The notes below the pieces were generated by a model. It saw only the letters and a program-made list of their open reading frames with translations, was not told the origin of the DNA and made no database searches. DNA of 14,773 nucleotides from an uncultured Oscillospiraceae bacterium (GTDB lineage: Bacteria; Bacillota; Clostridia; Oscillospirales; Acutalibacteraceae): NCBI GenBank assembly GCA_910588415.1, contig CAJUPK010000049.1:1-14773 (forward strand). The letters are read 5' to 3'. Shown here piece after piece: positions 6,549-12,971 of this stretch. Each line of letters starts with the position of its first letter. Positions within the stretch are counted from its first letter, which is position 1. The position numbers and the translations under genes were made by a program.

Positions 6549-7226
6549 TCATTCCTCCCTATGCCTTTCTCCGCTGACCAGCACACCGCTTCCTGCCGCC
6601 GAAAAGCTCTTCCACTGGCAGTTCTCATAGACCGTCCCATTTAGTTTCAGCCGGAAGCCCTCCAGCGCCCCCGCGTCCAGGGCCAGTCCCTGCAGCTCTA
6701 CCGTATACTCCGGTTCCACTCTCTCGTAAAAGGGAATATCCTCCCCCACCGCGGTGAGCCGTTTCAGGCTTCCCCCCAGGGAGAGCTTCCACCCGGTCAC
6801 CCAGCGGGCCTGCCCGTTCAGCCAGATTAGAAATATCTTCTTTCCCCCTGGCCCCCCAGGATCGTCCCCGTTTCCCGCAAACCAGAGCTGCAGCTCCAGC
6901 ACCAGCCCGCCGGAGGATTTGTCCACAGCCGCCATCCCCACCTGTGCCTGGGTTAAGGCAGGCTGGTTCTGTCGGGCGATGGCCTCCATCCGGCCGGCCA
7001 GCCCATGGGCCTGGGCCAGCTGGTCCTTAGCCCCCAGCCAGAGATGAAAGATCATCTGTGTCTCCCAGCTCTCTCCTGTCCGCGTCTCCCTCTCCACCTG
7101 GCCAGTGACCATCATTCTGCCCCGCCGGCTGGCCGCCTCCGGCCCATAGCTCTCCCGGAATTCTGTCTCCGGCATGGCCTCCCGGAAGTCCTGCAGAAGC
7201 CCGGTCAGCCGCTCATGTCCCGTCAT
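6549..7226 (-). CDS. Two-domain tail protein: tail-terminator-like domain fused to tube-like domain
   Basis: 225 residues. Residues 1-118 follow the tail-terminator (gpU/gp3-like) pattern: an N-terminal helix RLTGLLQDFREAMPETEF, a strand around GRMMVTGQVERETRTGESWETQMIFHLW, a long helix LAQAHGLAGRMEAIARQ and a closing strand GGLVLELQLWF. A Gly/Pro-rich linker (NGDDPGGPGGKK, 119-130) joins a second beta-rich domain: FLIWLNGQARWVTGWKLSL, YTVELQGLALDAGALEGF and NGTVYENCQWKSF. The second domain loosely resembles gp19/XkdM-type tube proteins in strand order and length; this is pattern matching by eye. I chose the ATG at 7226 because GGAGAGGAGG ends nine bases upstream; an ATG at 7235 has the site too close. 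It overlaps the head-closure gene by 14 bases. No other tube or sheath gene exists in the cluster, so this protein may form the whole connection between head and baseplate. Confidence 0.6.
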   Translation of the reverse strand: MTGHERLTGLLQDFREAMPETEFRESYGPEAASRRGRMMVTGQVERETRTGESWETQMIFHLWLGAKDQLAQAHGLAGRMEAIARQNQPALTQAQVGMAAVDKSSGGLVLELQLWFAGNGDDPGGPGGKKIFLIWLNGQARWVTGWKLSLGGSLKRLTAVGEDIPFYERVEPEYTVELQGLALDAGALEGFRLKLNGTVYENCQWKSFSAAGSGVLVSGERHREE

Positions 7227-7554
7227 CTCCAGCATCCTCCTCTCCGCTCCTTTCCAACACGGCCCGCAGGCACACCACCCTGCCGCCCAGGGGGAGCTTC
7301 TCCGCTTTCAGCACCCGATAGCACCCGCCCCCCTGTTCCAGCTGGTCCCCGGGTTCCGCTCCCGGCAGGCTGCCTGTGAACACCCAAAGGGGGCTGTCCA
7401 TCCATCCGGTCTCATGCCGCTGGCCAGGGGCGTAATCGCTGGCCTGGGTTTTCAGCCTGGCCACCAGGCCCCGTCCCGTTACAACCGAGCCATCCGGCTT
7501 TCTAAGGGTGGCCGCTGGCCCGTTCCGATAGATTCTCTCCGCACTGTCCCCCAT
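7213..7554 (-). CDS. Head-closure / head-tail joining protein
   Basis: 113 residues, beta-rich. It fits head-closure proteins of siphoviruses and myoviruses: short helical N-terminus AERIYRNGPAATLRKPDG, then WVFTGSLPGAEPGDQLEQGG with the typical G-D turn, CYRVLKAEKLPLGGRVVCLRAVLE and a short acidic tail. Such proteins cap the connector below the portal and seal the head. The ATG at 7554 has AGGAGG in the 10-base space after the upstream stop; a longer in-frame start at 7647 would overlap the connector gene by 83 bases with an Arg-rich shadow sequence and is rejected. Position between connector and tail terminator supports the assignment, which otherwise rests on fold-level pattern only. Confidence 0.65.
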   Translation of the reverse strand: MGDSAERIYRNGPAATLRKPDGSVVTGRGLVARLKTQASDYAPGQRHETGWMDSPLWVFTGSLPGAEPGDQLEQGGGCYRVLKAEKLPLGGRVVCLRAVLERSGEEDAGDDGT

Positions 7555-7564
7555 TTTCCGCCTC

Positions 7565-7936
7565 CTACATCTGCCCAAAGTAAAAGTCACTCTCCTGTAA
7601 AAGCCCCTGGCAGGCCCGCCGCTTCTCCTCCCGCAGCTGCCGGGCATATTGTTCCCGGCTTCCCTGCTCCATCCGCAGTTCCGGCGTGCTGACTGTCTCC
7701 GGCTGGAGGGCCCGGTCCAGCAGTACCAGCTGGTAAAAGGCCTCGGCTGCCGCCAAGCTCTCCGCTGGGGACAGGTCCCTTCCTTCCAGCGATGGGTTCA
7801 GCCAGCCGCCTATCATTGCGGCGCTGTCTCCGCACAGCTTCCGACAGAGGGCCTCCCGGTCCCCATTCTCCCCGTTCAGCTGCTCCCCACTGTACAGCTG
7901 AAAGCTCTCCAGCACTTTCTCTATGTCCAGTTCCAT
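7565..7936 (-). CDS. Putative head-tail connector (adaptor) protein
   Basis: 123 residues, almost entirely helical (IEKVLESFQLYSG, REALCRKLCGDSAAMIGGWL, LSPAESLAAAEAFYQLVLLDRAL, YARQLREEKRRACQGLLQES). Size, helical make-up and position just downstream of the capsid gene fit YqbG/gp15-type head-tail adaptors that dock on the portal. No strong sequence motif fixes the family, so the role is inferred from synteny. The ATG at 7936 is preceded by GGGGGGAAGAT. Unlike the other junctions in the operon, 185 bases separate it from the capsid gene. It ends ten bases before the head-closure start. Confidence 0.6.
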   Translation of the reverse strand: MELDIEKVLESFQLYSGEQLNGENGDREALCRKLCGDSAAMIGGWLNPSLEGRDLSPAESLAAAEAFYQLVLLDRALQPETVSTPELRMEQGSREQYARQLREEKRRACQGLLQESDFYFGQM

Positions 7937-8121
7937 ATCTTCCCCCCTGTTCTGTCCAGTCTGGCAGGGCGGTCTCCCGCCCCGCAGTCCTGGACCCTAC
8001 ATGCCTCCCACCCGCCCGGCGCCCGCCGCTGTTTACCTGCCTGCGGCTATGCCCGTATGATTGTCATGCTGTTTCATGTGTCAGGATTCGCTATCTGAGC
8101 TGTACCCACGGCCTGCCAGCC
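7937..8121 (-). other. 185-base untranslated spacer after the capsid gene
   Basis: This is the longest gap inside an otherwise tightly packed operon. It holds a perfect stem GGGCGG/CCGCCC with a four-base loop (plus-strand sequence GGGCGGTCTCCCGCCC, about 7966-7981) with no T-run, and a 14-codon ATG frame without a binding site. I see no convincing gene or terminator. It may be a spacer or RNA element that sets capsid expression apart from the connector genes. Confidence 0.4.
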
Positions 8122-9132
8122 TTAGGCACACTCCAAACCAGCCGCCGCGTCCTCAAAGATCCGGGCAAAGCCACAGGTCATGCTCACAGCGGCTCTCTCC
8201 AGCTGCCGGTCGATCAGCTTGTCATAGTCCGTCACCAGCTCTCCAGACTGCACCATCTCCAGGGCGCAGGTCTTGTCCAGCACCAAAATCTTGCCCTCGG
8301 CCATTTCAGGCACATGGACCAGCTTGGCTCCCAAAGGCGTACACAATTTTCCTGTGCCCTGGAAATTCATGCCTGCCTGGGCGTCCTTAAATTCCGGCAC
8401 CTGCAAAAGTTTCTGCATAACCGCAGTCCCCGCTGCCACTGTGTTCAGTTGGTAAGGGGCCAACTGGGCCCACAGTCCGATAAAGTCCTCGTAGCTGGGG
8501 GTTCCGCCCGGCTGAAAGGTCACCCCCGGCTTGCTGCCGTCGCCGTCTATCAGCACATCCACCGCGTCCTTCAGCTGGGCCGCCGCCATGTACGCGCCGA
8601 TCTGCCGCAGGGTTACAGTAAACAGGTCCAGCTTTTGGAACCGCAGTGCCTCGTAGCTGCTCACCAGCATACGCCCCCGCTTATGCAGCTTTACCAGCCC
8701 GGCATTGGTACGGATGTGGGTGGCAGGCAGGGGAGCCCCCTCCGCCACAGAGGCCTCTTTTCCCGTCTCTCCCGTGTCCTCCGGCGCGGCGGAGATGGTT
8801 CGGTAGTCCAGCCCGTCTATTTTAGTCACCGTAGCCACCAGGTCCTGAATCTTGTTGGCGCTCTCCATCCCCTGGCGCACGGCCCGGGCCACGTACTCCG
8901 GGAACAGCGCGGCGCTGGAGCTGCTCTGGAAGAACTGCTCCACTGTGCCGGACTCCGGCCCGCTGACTTTGATGGCAAAGCGCTTCAGCTGCCGCTGGTA
9001 GGCGTCCAGACCCTCCAAAGCCGTGCCCCGGTAGTTCTCGCTGCTGTCCAAGTCCTCCAGCACCTGGGTAAAGCTCTTGCCCGGCGCAGCGTACATTCCC
9101 TTTTCCAAAGAAATTTTCTCAAAATAAGCCAT
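8122..9132 (-). CDS. Phage major capsid protein (HK97-fold type)
   Basis: 336 residues. The core carries the stretch typical of Clostridia phage capsid proteins: SSSSAALFPEYVARAVRQGM at about 70-89, then IQDLVATVTKIDGLDYRTIS. An exposed loop region with DTGETGKEASVAEGAPLP follows, then the spine helix and A-domain (LFTVTLRQIGAYMAAAQLKDAVDVLIDGDG and the C-terminal GAKLVHVPEMAEGKILVLDK). About 70 residues precede the core and are largely helical and charged, as expected of a scaffold-like delta domain removed by the upstream protease. The ATG at 9132 follows AAAGGAGG by eight bases; an ATG at 9159 lacks a site. It sits 74 bases after the protease gene. Encapsulins share the fold, but the portal, protease and connectors around it favour a phage-type shell. 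Confidence 0.88.
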   Translation of the reverse strand: MAYFEKISLEKGMYAAPGKSFTQVLEDLDSSENYRGTALEGLDAYQRQLKRFAIKVSGPESGTVEQFFQSSSSAALFPEYVARAVRQGMESANKIQDLVATVTKIDGLDYRTISAAPEDTGETGKEASVAEGAPLPATHIRTNAGLVKLHKRGRMLVSSYEALRFQKLDLFTVTLRQIGAYMAAAQLKDAVDVLIDGDGSKPGVTFQPGGTPSYEDFIGLWAQLAPYQLNTVAAGTAVMQKLLQVPEFKDAQAGMNFQGTGKLCTPLGAKLVHVPEMAEGKILVLDKTCALEMVQSGELVTDYDKLIDRQLERAAVSMTCGFARIFEDAAAGLECA

Positions 9133-9206
9133 TCTGTGCTCCTCCTTTAAAATATCCATTCTGTAGGCAATATGGTTGACACGTCCGCCCTATCCCCAGC
9201 AAGCTC

Positions 9207-10163
9207 CTATATCCGGAACTCCCGGTTCTCTCCCTTGTCCCCCGCGTCCGGACACGGCGCCAGCTGGGGCTGTAGGGGCAAAGCCCGCTGGGCCATCCGC
9301 TGGTAGGTCTTTTCCATCAGGGACAGTTCTCCCATGCCCAGCCCTTTCAGCGCTGCCTCCATTACGGGCCTGGGCATGTCCGGCTGCACCAAAGCGCTGT
9401 ACTTCAGCACACCGCTCTCCAGTTCCCGGCGATAGGCCTCCCCCCACCGGGCCTTTTCCGCCAGCTCTTGAAACCGCCGTCCAATCTCCTTGGCCTGGGC
9501 TTTCGAGATAAACACCTCTTCCGGACAGCCCTGCAGCAGCTTTTCCACACCTCCCTCCAGGCTGGAGAACCGCTTGCGCACGCCCGCTCCCCGCTGGGCG
9601 GGCACTGCCACAAAGGAACACTCATAGGCGTCCTCTGGTTCCAGCAGCACTCCATGGGCCAGCTTTCCGTTATAGTGCCTGCCCTTTACATGGCCGCAGT
9701 GTTCCTGGCCGCAAATACTGCACACCCGGCGTTTCACGCTGCAGCTCACACTCACCTCCTTTAAGATTCCTCCGTCGATCAGCTCCATGATCTCCCGGTT
9801 CCCCTGGGTCCTGGGCAGATAGGCCTTGGCTGTCAGCCGCACCAGCTCTTCTCCTGCCTGGGTCTGCTGGTCAGGGCAATGCTCCAGCTCCGTGCGGTAG
9901 ATCCGGGCTGTCTGGTTGGCGCTTCTGCACTCGTGGTCCATAATGCAGGTCTTGCCCAAAAACAGCTCCTGCAGCTTCTTCAGGCTGTCTGCCGGGAACC
10001 TCTCAAAGTCCCGGTCCACCTCGTTGTCGCAGAGTACCAGGGAAAAGGTGTACACCTCCTCCCCCTGGTATGCCCGGCGGGTGTACTGGTTGATCTCCCG
10101 CAGCTCCTCCTGCCCCGGCAACTCCGCCGCCTTTACAATCTTCCCTTCCTTCACGTCCTTCAT
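9207..10163 (-). CDS. Phage prohead protease (U35/S78-like) with internal Cys/His cluster
   Basis: 318 residues. The catalytic region of phage maturation proteases is visible: His77 in TCIMDHE, and a serine-bearing strand VSVSCSV at about 137-143, with PEDAYECSFVAVPAQRGAG closing the fold near 175-194. Between the serine strand and this closing segment lies a Cys/His cluster (C148, C151, C156, H158), a probable zinc knuckle that I associate with Clostridia phage relatives. From about residue 200 to the end a helical, charged region (EKLLQGCPEEVFISKAQAKEIGRRFQ and onward) looks like a fused scaffold. The protein should direct shell assembly and trim the capsid N-terminus. The ATG overlaps the portal stop by four bases, with AAGGAGGAAACCC before it. 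Confidence 0.82.
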   Translation of the reverse strand: MKDVKEGKIVKAAELPGQEELREINQYTRRAYQGEEVYTFSLVLCDNEVDRDFERFPADSLKKLQELFLGKTCIMDHECRSANQTARIYRTELEHCPDQQTQAGEELVRLTAKAYLPRTQGNREIMELIDGGILKEVSVSCSVKRRVCSICGQEHCGHVKGRHYNGKLAHGVLLEPEDAYECSFVAVPAQRGAGVRKRFSSLEGGVEKLLQGCPEEVFISKAQAKEIGRRFQELAEKARWGEAYRRELESGVLKYSALVQPDMPRPVMEAALKGLGMGELSLMEKTYQRMAQRALPLQPQLAPCPDAGDKGENREFRI

Positions 10164-11299
10164 GGGTTTCCTCCTTCCTTCTGTGCCGCCAGTCTGGCCT
10201 GCTCCAGTTCAAACTCCAGCTTCCTGGCCTGGGCTGCCGCCACCATGGCGTTGGCGTGGTCCACCTCGTCCTGCATGGTAATCTCCTCCCACTCAATACT
10301 GCACTCAGTGGGATACCCCTCCAGGGCCAGCCAGGTGCGGCAGATCTTTTTGGCCACAGGGGTCAGAATCCTCCGGTACGCCTCCAGCTCGCTGGTCAGC
10401 ACGTCTGCCTGCTGGCTGGACATCCGCTCGGTAGACGACCAGGAGAGCCCCAGCAGAAACGGCGGCAGGCCCAGCTTGGCCACAATCTGCTCCAGCATCT
10501 GCCGCACTGGCACCTGGCTCTCTAAAATCTGGTTGTCCGCGCCAATGGCCTTGATGGACACGTCCCCCACAGCCACAAAGTCCCGGGGCTCCCGGCTGCT
10601 CATGGCCGCTTTCCACTCCTGGGCCATCTGCTTCGCCCGCTCGCCCGCACTGTGCATAGAGCCCTCCGGCCTGCAGGTCACGGCAAAGCGCACATTGCCC
10701 AGCCTCTCCCAGTTGATTCCCATGGTCTCGTAGATCTGCATCAGCACGCCGCTGACAAAGGGCAGACCCCGCAGCAGAGATACCCCCCAGGGGGACCCGG
10801 CCTCTGGGTTCAGCGCGGAGACCAGCAGTAAGTCCGGGTACGGGCAGGGCCGCCTGCCCTCTGGTTCCAGCACAGACACCTTTACCCCCAAGGCCCCGTC
10901 CTCTTCCAACTCCAAATGCCGCAGCCCGGCGTTGTACAGGGCGGCCAGCTGGCCGCCTCCCAGCACCATCTCCCCCACGGCGCTGCCATAGGTGATCAGC
11001 TCCTCCAAATAGATGCCCAAAAACTCGTGGATTCCCGTGCCAGCGGCGTTGACCTGCACTCCGGCCAAAAACTCCTCCAGCCGCCGCTGGGCCTCTTCCT
11101 CCGGGCAGTGTACCCGGAACTCTCCCATCAGCCGCCGCAGCTTGTAGATGGCCGCGTCAATGATGGGCACCGACCGCCGCAGCTGCCGGTACAGCTCCCG
11201 CTCGCCCGCGCCCGGGGGCAGGCACAGCTGCCTTCCGGCCGGGCGGGTTTGCACGCTTACCGCCGGGGCCTCAGGCTCTCTCCTCCTGAAACCAAGCAT
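10160..11299 (-). CDS. Phage portal protein
   Basis: 379 residues, on the short side for portals. Family features are the N-terminal helical RSVPIIDAAIYKLRRLMG, the EFLGIYLEELITYGSAVGEMVL stretch, a clip/wing region (PYPDLLLVSALNPEAGSPWGVSLLRGLPFV), the stem and crown helices, and the diagnostic C-terminal VRQMLEQIVAKLGLPPFLLGLSW with QQADVLTSELEAYRRILTPV. Portals form the dodecameric ring at one capsid vertex through which DNA is pumped and to which the neck attaches. This is the first gene of the cluster; the terminase genes that usually precede a portal are missing, and upstream lies only a promoter region and a divergent TM2 gene. The ATG at 11299 has GGGAGGAAAGAGAGG before it. The frame is intact. 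Confidence 0.9.
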   Translation of the reverse strand: MLGFRRREPEAPAVSVQTRPAGRQLCLPPGAGERELYRQLRRSVPIIDAAIYKLRRLMGEFRVHCPEEEAQRRLEEFLAGVQVNAAGTGIHEFLGIYLEELITYGSAVGEMVLGGGQLAALYNAGLRHLELEEDGALGVKVSVLEPEGRRPCPYPDLLLVSALNPEAGSPWGVSLLRGLPFVSGVLMQIYETMGINWERLGNVRFAVTCRPEGSMHSAGERAKQMAQEWKAAMSSREPRDFVAVGDVSIKAIGADNQILESQVPVRQMLEQIVAKLGLPPFLLGLSWSSTERMSSQQADVLTSELEAYRRILTPVAKKICRTWLALEGYPTECSIEWEEITMQDEVDHANAMVAAAQARKLEFELEQARLAAQKEGGNP

Positions 11300-11452
11300 C
11301 CTCTCTTTCCTCCCTTCTCTCTTCGATGTCTTGGATGTCCCTTTTCTCTCCCCCTCTCCTTTCGATTGGAACAGCGCATCGAAACTCCGTTCTCATATAT
11401 CCCTTAAAAAAACCAGAAAATTGCCCCTATATGGACAACTTTTGAAAAAATA

Positions 11453-11481
11453 CTTTTATTTTTTTGAGAATTTCTTGCCAA
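11453..11481 (-). promoter_or_regulatory. Candidate promoter for the phage-derived operon
   Basis: On the minus strand TTGGCA (11476-11481) and TAAAAG (11453-11458) are 17 bases apart within the AT-rich island. Transcription would start near 11446, leaving a leader of about 147 bases before the portal ATG. The -10 box is a poor match to TATAAT, so activation or an alternative sigma factor is possible. No operator-like palindrome stands out. Confidence 0.35.
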
Positions 11482-11537
11482 GCCCCTTCAAAAATCTTTC
11501 TACAAATTAAGATTCCCTTACTTTTGGCCCCTGCCTA

Positions 11538-11567
11538 TTGCTTTCTCCCGGCTCTTCGTGCTAATAT
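11538..11567 (+). promoter_or_regulatory. Candidate promoter for the TM2 gene pair
   Basis: TTGCTT (11538-11543) and TAATAT (11562-11567) are separated by 18 bases. Transcription would start near 11574, giving a leader of about 53 bases that ends in AGAGAGGTG before the ATG at 11627. Confidence 0.45.
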
Positions 11568-11626
11568 ATGAACACAAGGAAAAACTACAAACCCATTGAA
11601 GATTTTCAGCAGAGAGGTGCATCCAT

Positions 11627-11959
11627 ATGGCAGACTACAACAACGGCTACCGTCCTCAAGGCCAGCAGCCCATGTACAATCCACCCCAGTACCAGCCCCA
11701 GGCCGGCATTGACCCGCCTCCCGGCTACCCCCAGCGCAGCCGCCTGGCCGCTGGCGTACTGGCCATCACTCTGGGAGCCTCCGGCGTCCACAGCTTCTAC
11801 CTGGGCAACACCTCCCGGGGGCTGATGCAGCTGCTGGTCTCCATGCTCACCTGCGGCTTTGGCGCTGTCGTCATGATGATCTGGGGTATCCTGGACGGCG
11901 TCAAGCTGCTGGACGGCCGCATCAACACCGACGCCAACGGCGTCTACTTAAAAGATTAA
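11627..11959 (+). CDS. TM2 domain-containing membrane protein
   Basis: 110 residues. A Tyr/Gln/Pro-rich N-terminal tail of about 36 residues (YNNGYRPQGQQPMYNPPQYQ) is followed by a TM2 domain. The domain has helix 1 SRLAAGVLAITLGASGVHSFYLGN with the family motif GVHSFYLG, then helix 2 GLMQLLVSMLTCGFGAVVMMIWGILDGVKLL. The C-terminus GVYLKD is short. TM2 proteins are small two-helix membrane proteins of mostly unknown role. Proline/glutamine tails like this are common and may bind partners on the cytoplasmic face. The gene starts a two-gene unit: the next ORF begins 16 bases after its stop and is a paralogue. It runs divergently from the phage-derived operon. Confidence 0.88.
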   Translation: MADYNNGYRPQGQQPMYNPPQYQPQAGIDPPPGYPQRSRLAAGVLAITLGASGVHSFYLGNTSRGLMQLLVSMLTCGFGAVVMMIWGILDGVKLLDGRINTDANGVYLKD

Positions 11960-11975
11960 GAAGGAGGGACCCATC

Positions 11976-12707
11976 ATGACCGATCAGGAAAACAAAACTA
12001 TGGAACCGCAGCAGGAGCCTGCGCAGGAGTCCGCTCCTCTGCCCACGCAGCCTGCCCAGCCCGCTGGTGAAGGCACTGCACCCACCCCAGAGGCGGGCCC
12101 AGCCCCTGCCCCGGCCCAGCCGCCCCAGGGACCAGCCTCCAGCCCTGTGAACTCAAATCCCTATTTCCACGGAGTGCCCACCCTGACCCTGGAGCCTGAC
12201 CCGCCCACGCCCCCCATGGACATTCCAGAGCCGCCCCGGGCGCCGGAGCCCCCTGAAGCGCCCGCCCAGGAGCCGCCTGTACAGTACGCCACCTATAATT
12301 ACAATTTTAATGTTCCCCCAGAGACAAACTATCAGCAGGCGCAGCAGCCCCAAAATCCCCAGCAGGGGTATTCCGGCTACCAGCCGCCTAACTATACCTC
12401 CCAGAGCTATCAGCCCCCTCAGGCACAGCAGCCCAAGTACACCACGCCGCCTATGGGCTACCAGCAGAAGAGCCGCCTGGCTGCAGGCCTGCTGGGCATC
12501 ATGCTGGGCAGCCTGGGCATCCACAACTTCTATCTGGGCTTCAACAGCCGGGGCGTCATCCAGCTGGTCCTTAGTCTGGCCGGCGGACTGCTCACCTGCG
12601 GCCTGGGCACTGTTGCGGCCGCCATCTGGGGCTTTATTGAAGGCGTCAGCCTCCTGTCCTCCAGCAGCCCTCGCTTTGACGGCAATGGGGTTATCCTGCG
12701 GGACTGA
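11976..12707 (+). CDS. TM2 domain protein with long proline/glutamine-rich N-terminus
   Basis: 243 residues, a larger paralogue of the preceding gene. Residues 1-160 are low-complexity and disordered-looking: first Pro/Ala/Glu-rich (PAPAPAQPPQG and PPEAPAQEPP), then Tyr/Gln/Pro-rich repeats of the type YQPP and QQPQ. Residues 165-240 are the TM2 domain: KSRLAAGLLGIMLGSLGIHNFYLGF, with the GIHNFYLG motif, then VIQLVLSLAGGLLTCGLGTVAAAIWGFIEGVSLL. Both proteins end alike (NGVYLKD versus NGVILRD), which supports tandem duplication. AAGGAGGGACCCATC precedes the ATG. A strong hairpin at 12867-12902 ends the unit. Function unknown; a membrane-anchored scaffold is a guess. Confidence 0.87.
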   Translation: MTDQENKTMEPQQEPAQESAPLPTQPAQPAGEGTAPTPEAGPAPAPAQPPQGPASSPVNSNPYFHGVPTLTLEPDPPTPPMDIPEPPRAPEPPEAPAQEPPVQYATYNYNFNVPPETNYQQAQQPQNPQQGYSGYQPPNYTSQSYQPPQAQQPKYTTPPMGYQQKSRLAAGLLGIMLGSLGIHNFYLGFNSRGVIQLVLSLAGGLLTCGLGTVAAAIWGFIEGVSLLSSSSPRFDGNGVILRD

Positions 12708-12866
12708 CCGCCTGCCCCTTCTGGCAAAGCATAGAGCGAACCGCGCAGCCCCTCCTTTGGAAATGGAATCTTCTAAATCATGATTGGACTATACACCGTA
12801 TGGCTATGATCAGACCATCGTCCCAGATCCCATCCCAACCATGCCAGCTCACTGTATTCAACCCGG

Positions 12867-12912
12867 CAAGAGGGACGCTTCCCTATGGAGGCGTCCCTCT
12901 TGCTGTTCTTTC
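12867..12912 (+). terminator. Rho-independent terminator of the TM2 gene pair
   Basis: CAAGAGGGACGC (12867-12878) pairs perfectly over 12 bases with GCGTCCCTCTTG (12891-12902) around a 12-base loop, followed by TGTTCTTT. It lies 160 bases after the second TM2 stop. I see no gene in 12708-12866. Confidence 0.8.
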
Positions 12913-12933
12913 CCCTGCCGCAAATATGTAAAG

Positions 12934-12966
12934 AAAGGCCTGCCTCCCAAAAAGGAGCAGGCCTTT
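12934..12966 (-). terminator. Rho-independent terminator of the ECF/DUF4430 operon
   Basis: AAAGGCCTGC (12934-12943) pairs with GCAGGCCTTT (12957-12966); three more pairs (TCC/GGA) follow across a one-base bulge, around a CAAAAA loop. Read on the minus strand it follows the ECF gene stop by six bases and is followed by a T-rich stretch (TCTTTACATATTT). Confidence 0.8.
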
Positions 12967-12971
12967 CCAGC

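Larger units (their letters stand above)
2778..11299 (-). mobile_element. Phage-derived head-plus-baseplate cluster without packaging, tail-shaft or mobility genes
   Basis: Eleven phage structural genes and one tiny ORF lie head to tail on the minus strand. Their order matches contractile-tail phages: portal, prohead protease, capsid, two connector genes, tail terminator (fused to a tube-like domain), LysM baseplate protein, gp27/XkdQ hub, gp45 spike, gp25, gp47/J and YmfQ/I. No terminase, sheath, separate tube, tail chaperone, large tape measure, fibre, holin, endolysin, integrase or repressor is present in the window, and both flanks are ordinary host genes. No frameshifts or internal stops were seen, and most junctions overlap or abut. 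Base composition resembles that of the flanks, which suggests long residence. The cluster could be a domesticated particle system, or a module that needs partners encoded elsewhere. Confidence 0.8.
11300..11626. other. Divergent intergenic region between portal and TM2 genes
   Basis: 327 bases without a convincing gene. The part next to the portal is a purine-rich leader on the minus strand (11300-11370). About 11400-11530 is markedly AT-rich against the GC-rich surroundings and should carry both promoters. A 41-codon minus-strand frame (11271-11396) overlaps the portal start and owes its composition to the purine tract. No terminase fragment, repressor or attachment-like repeat was seen. Confidence 0.6.

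Noticed and set aside
8122..9132. Encapsulin nanocompartment in place of a capsid
   Set aside because: The fold is shared, but a portal, prohead protease and connectors flank it, and no cargo enzyme with a targeting peptide is present.
7792..9150. Plus-strand open frame of 452 codons opposite the capsid gene
   Set aside because: It is antisense to a well-supported capsid protein, has His/Gln/Arg/Leu-rich shadow composition and no family motifs or binding site.
11271..11396. 41-codon minus-strand ORF in the portal leader
   Set aside because: Its sequence follows from a purine-rich tract (Glu/Arg runs), its ATG has only a weak AAGGG site, and it overlaps the portal start out of frame. Conservation would be needed to revive it.
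2563..11530. Attachment-site repeats, integrase or tRNA at the cluster edges
   Set aside because: No integrase, no tRNA-like fold and no obvious direct repeat shared by the two flanks was visible by eye. A systematic repeat search was not possible.
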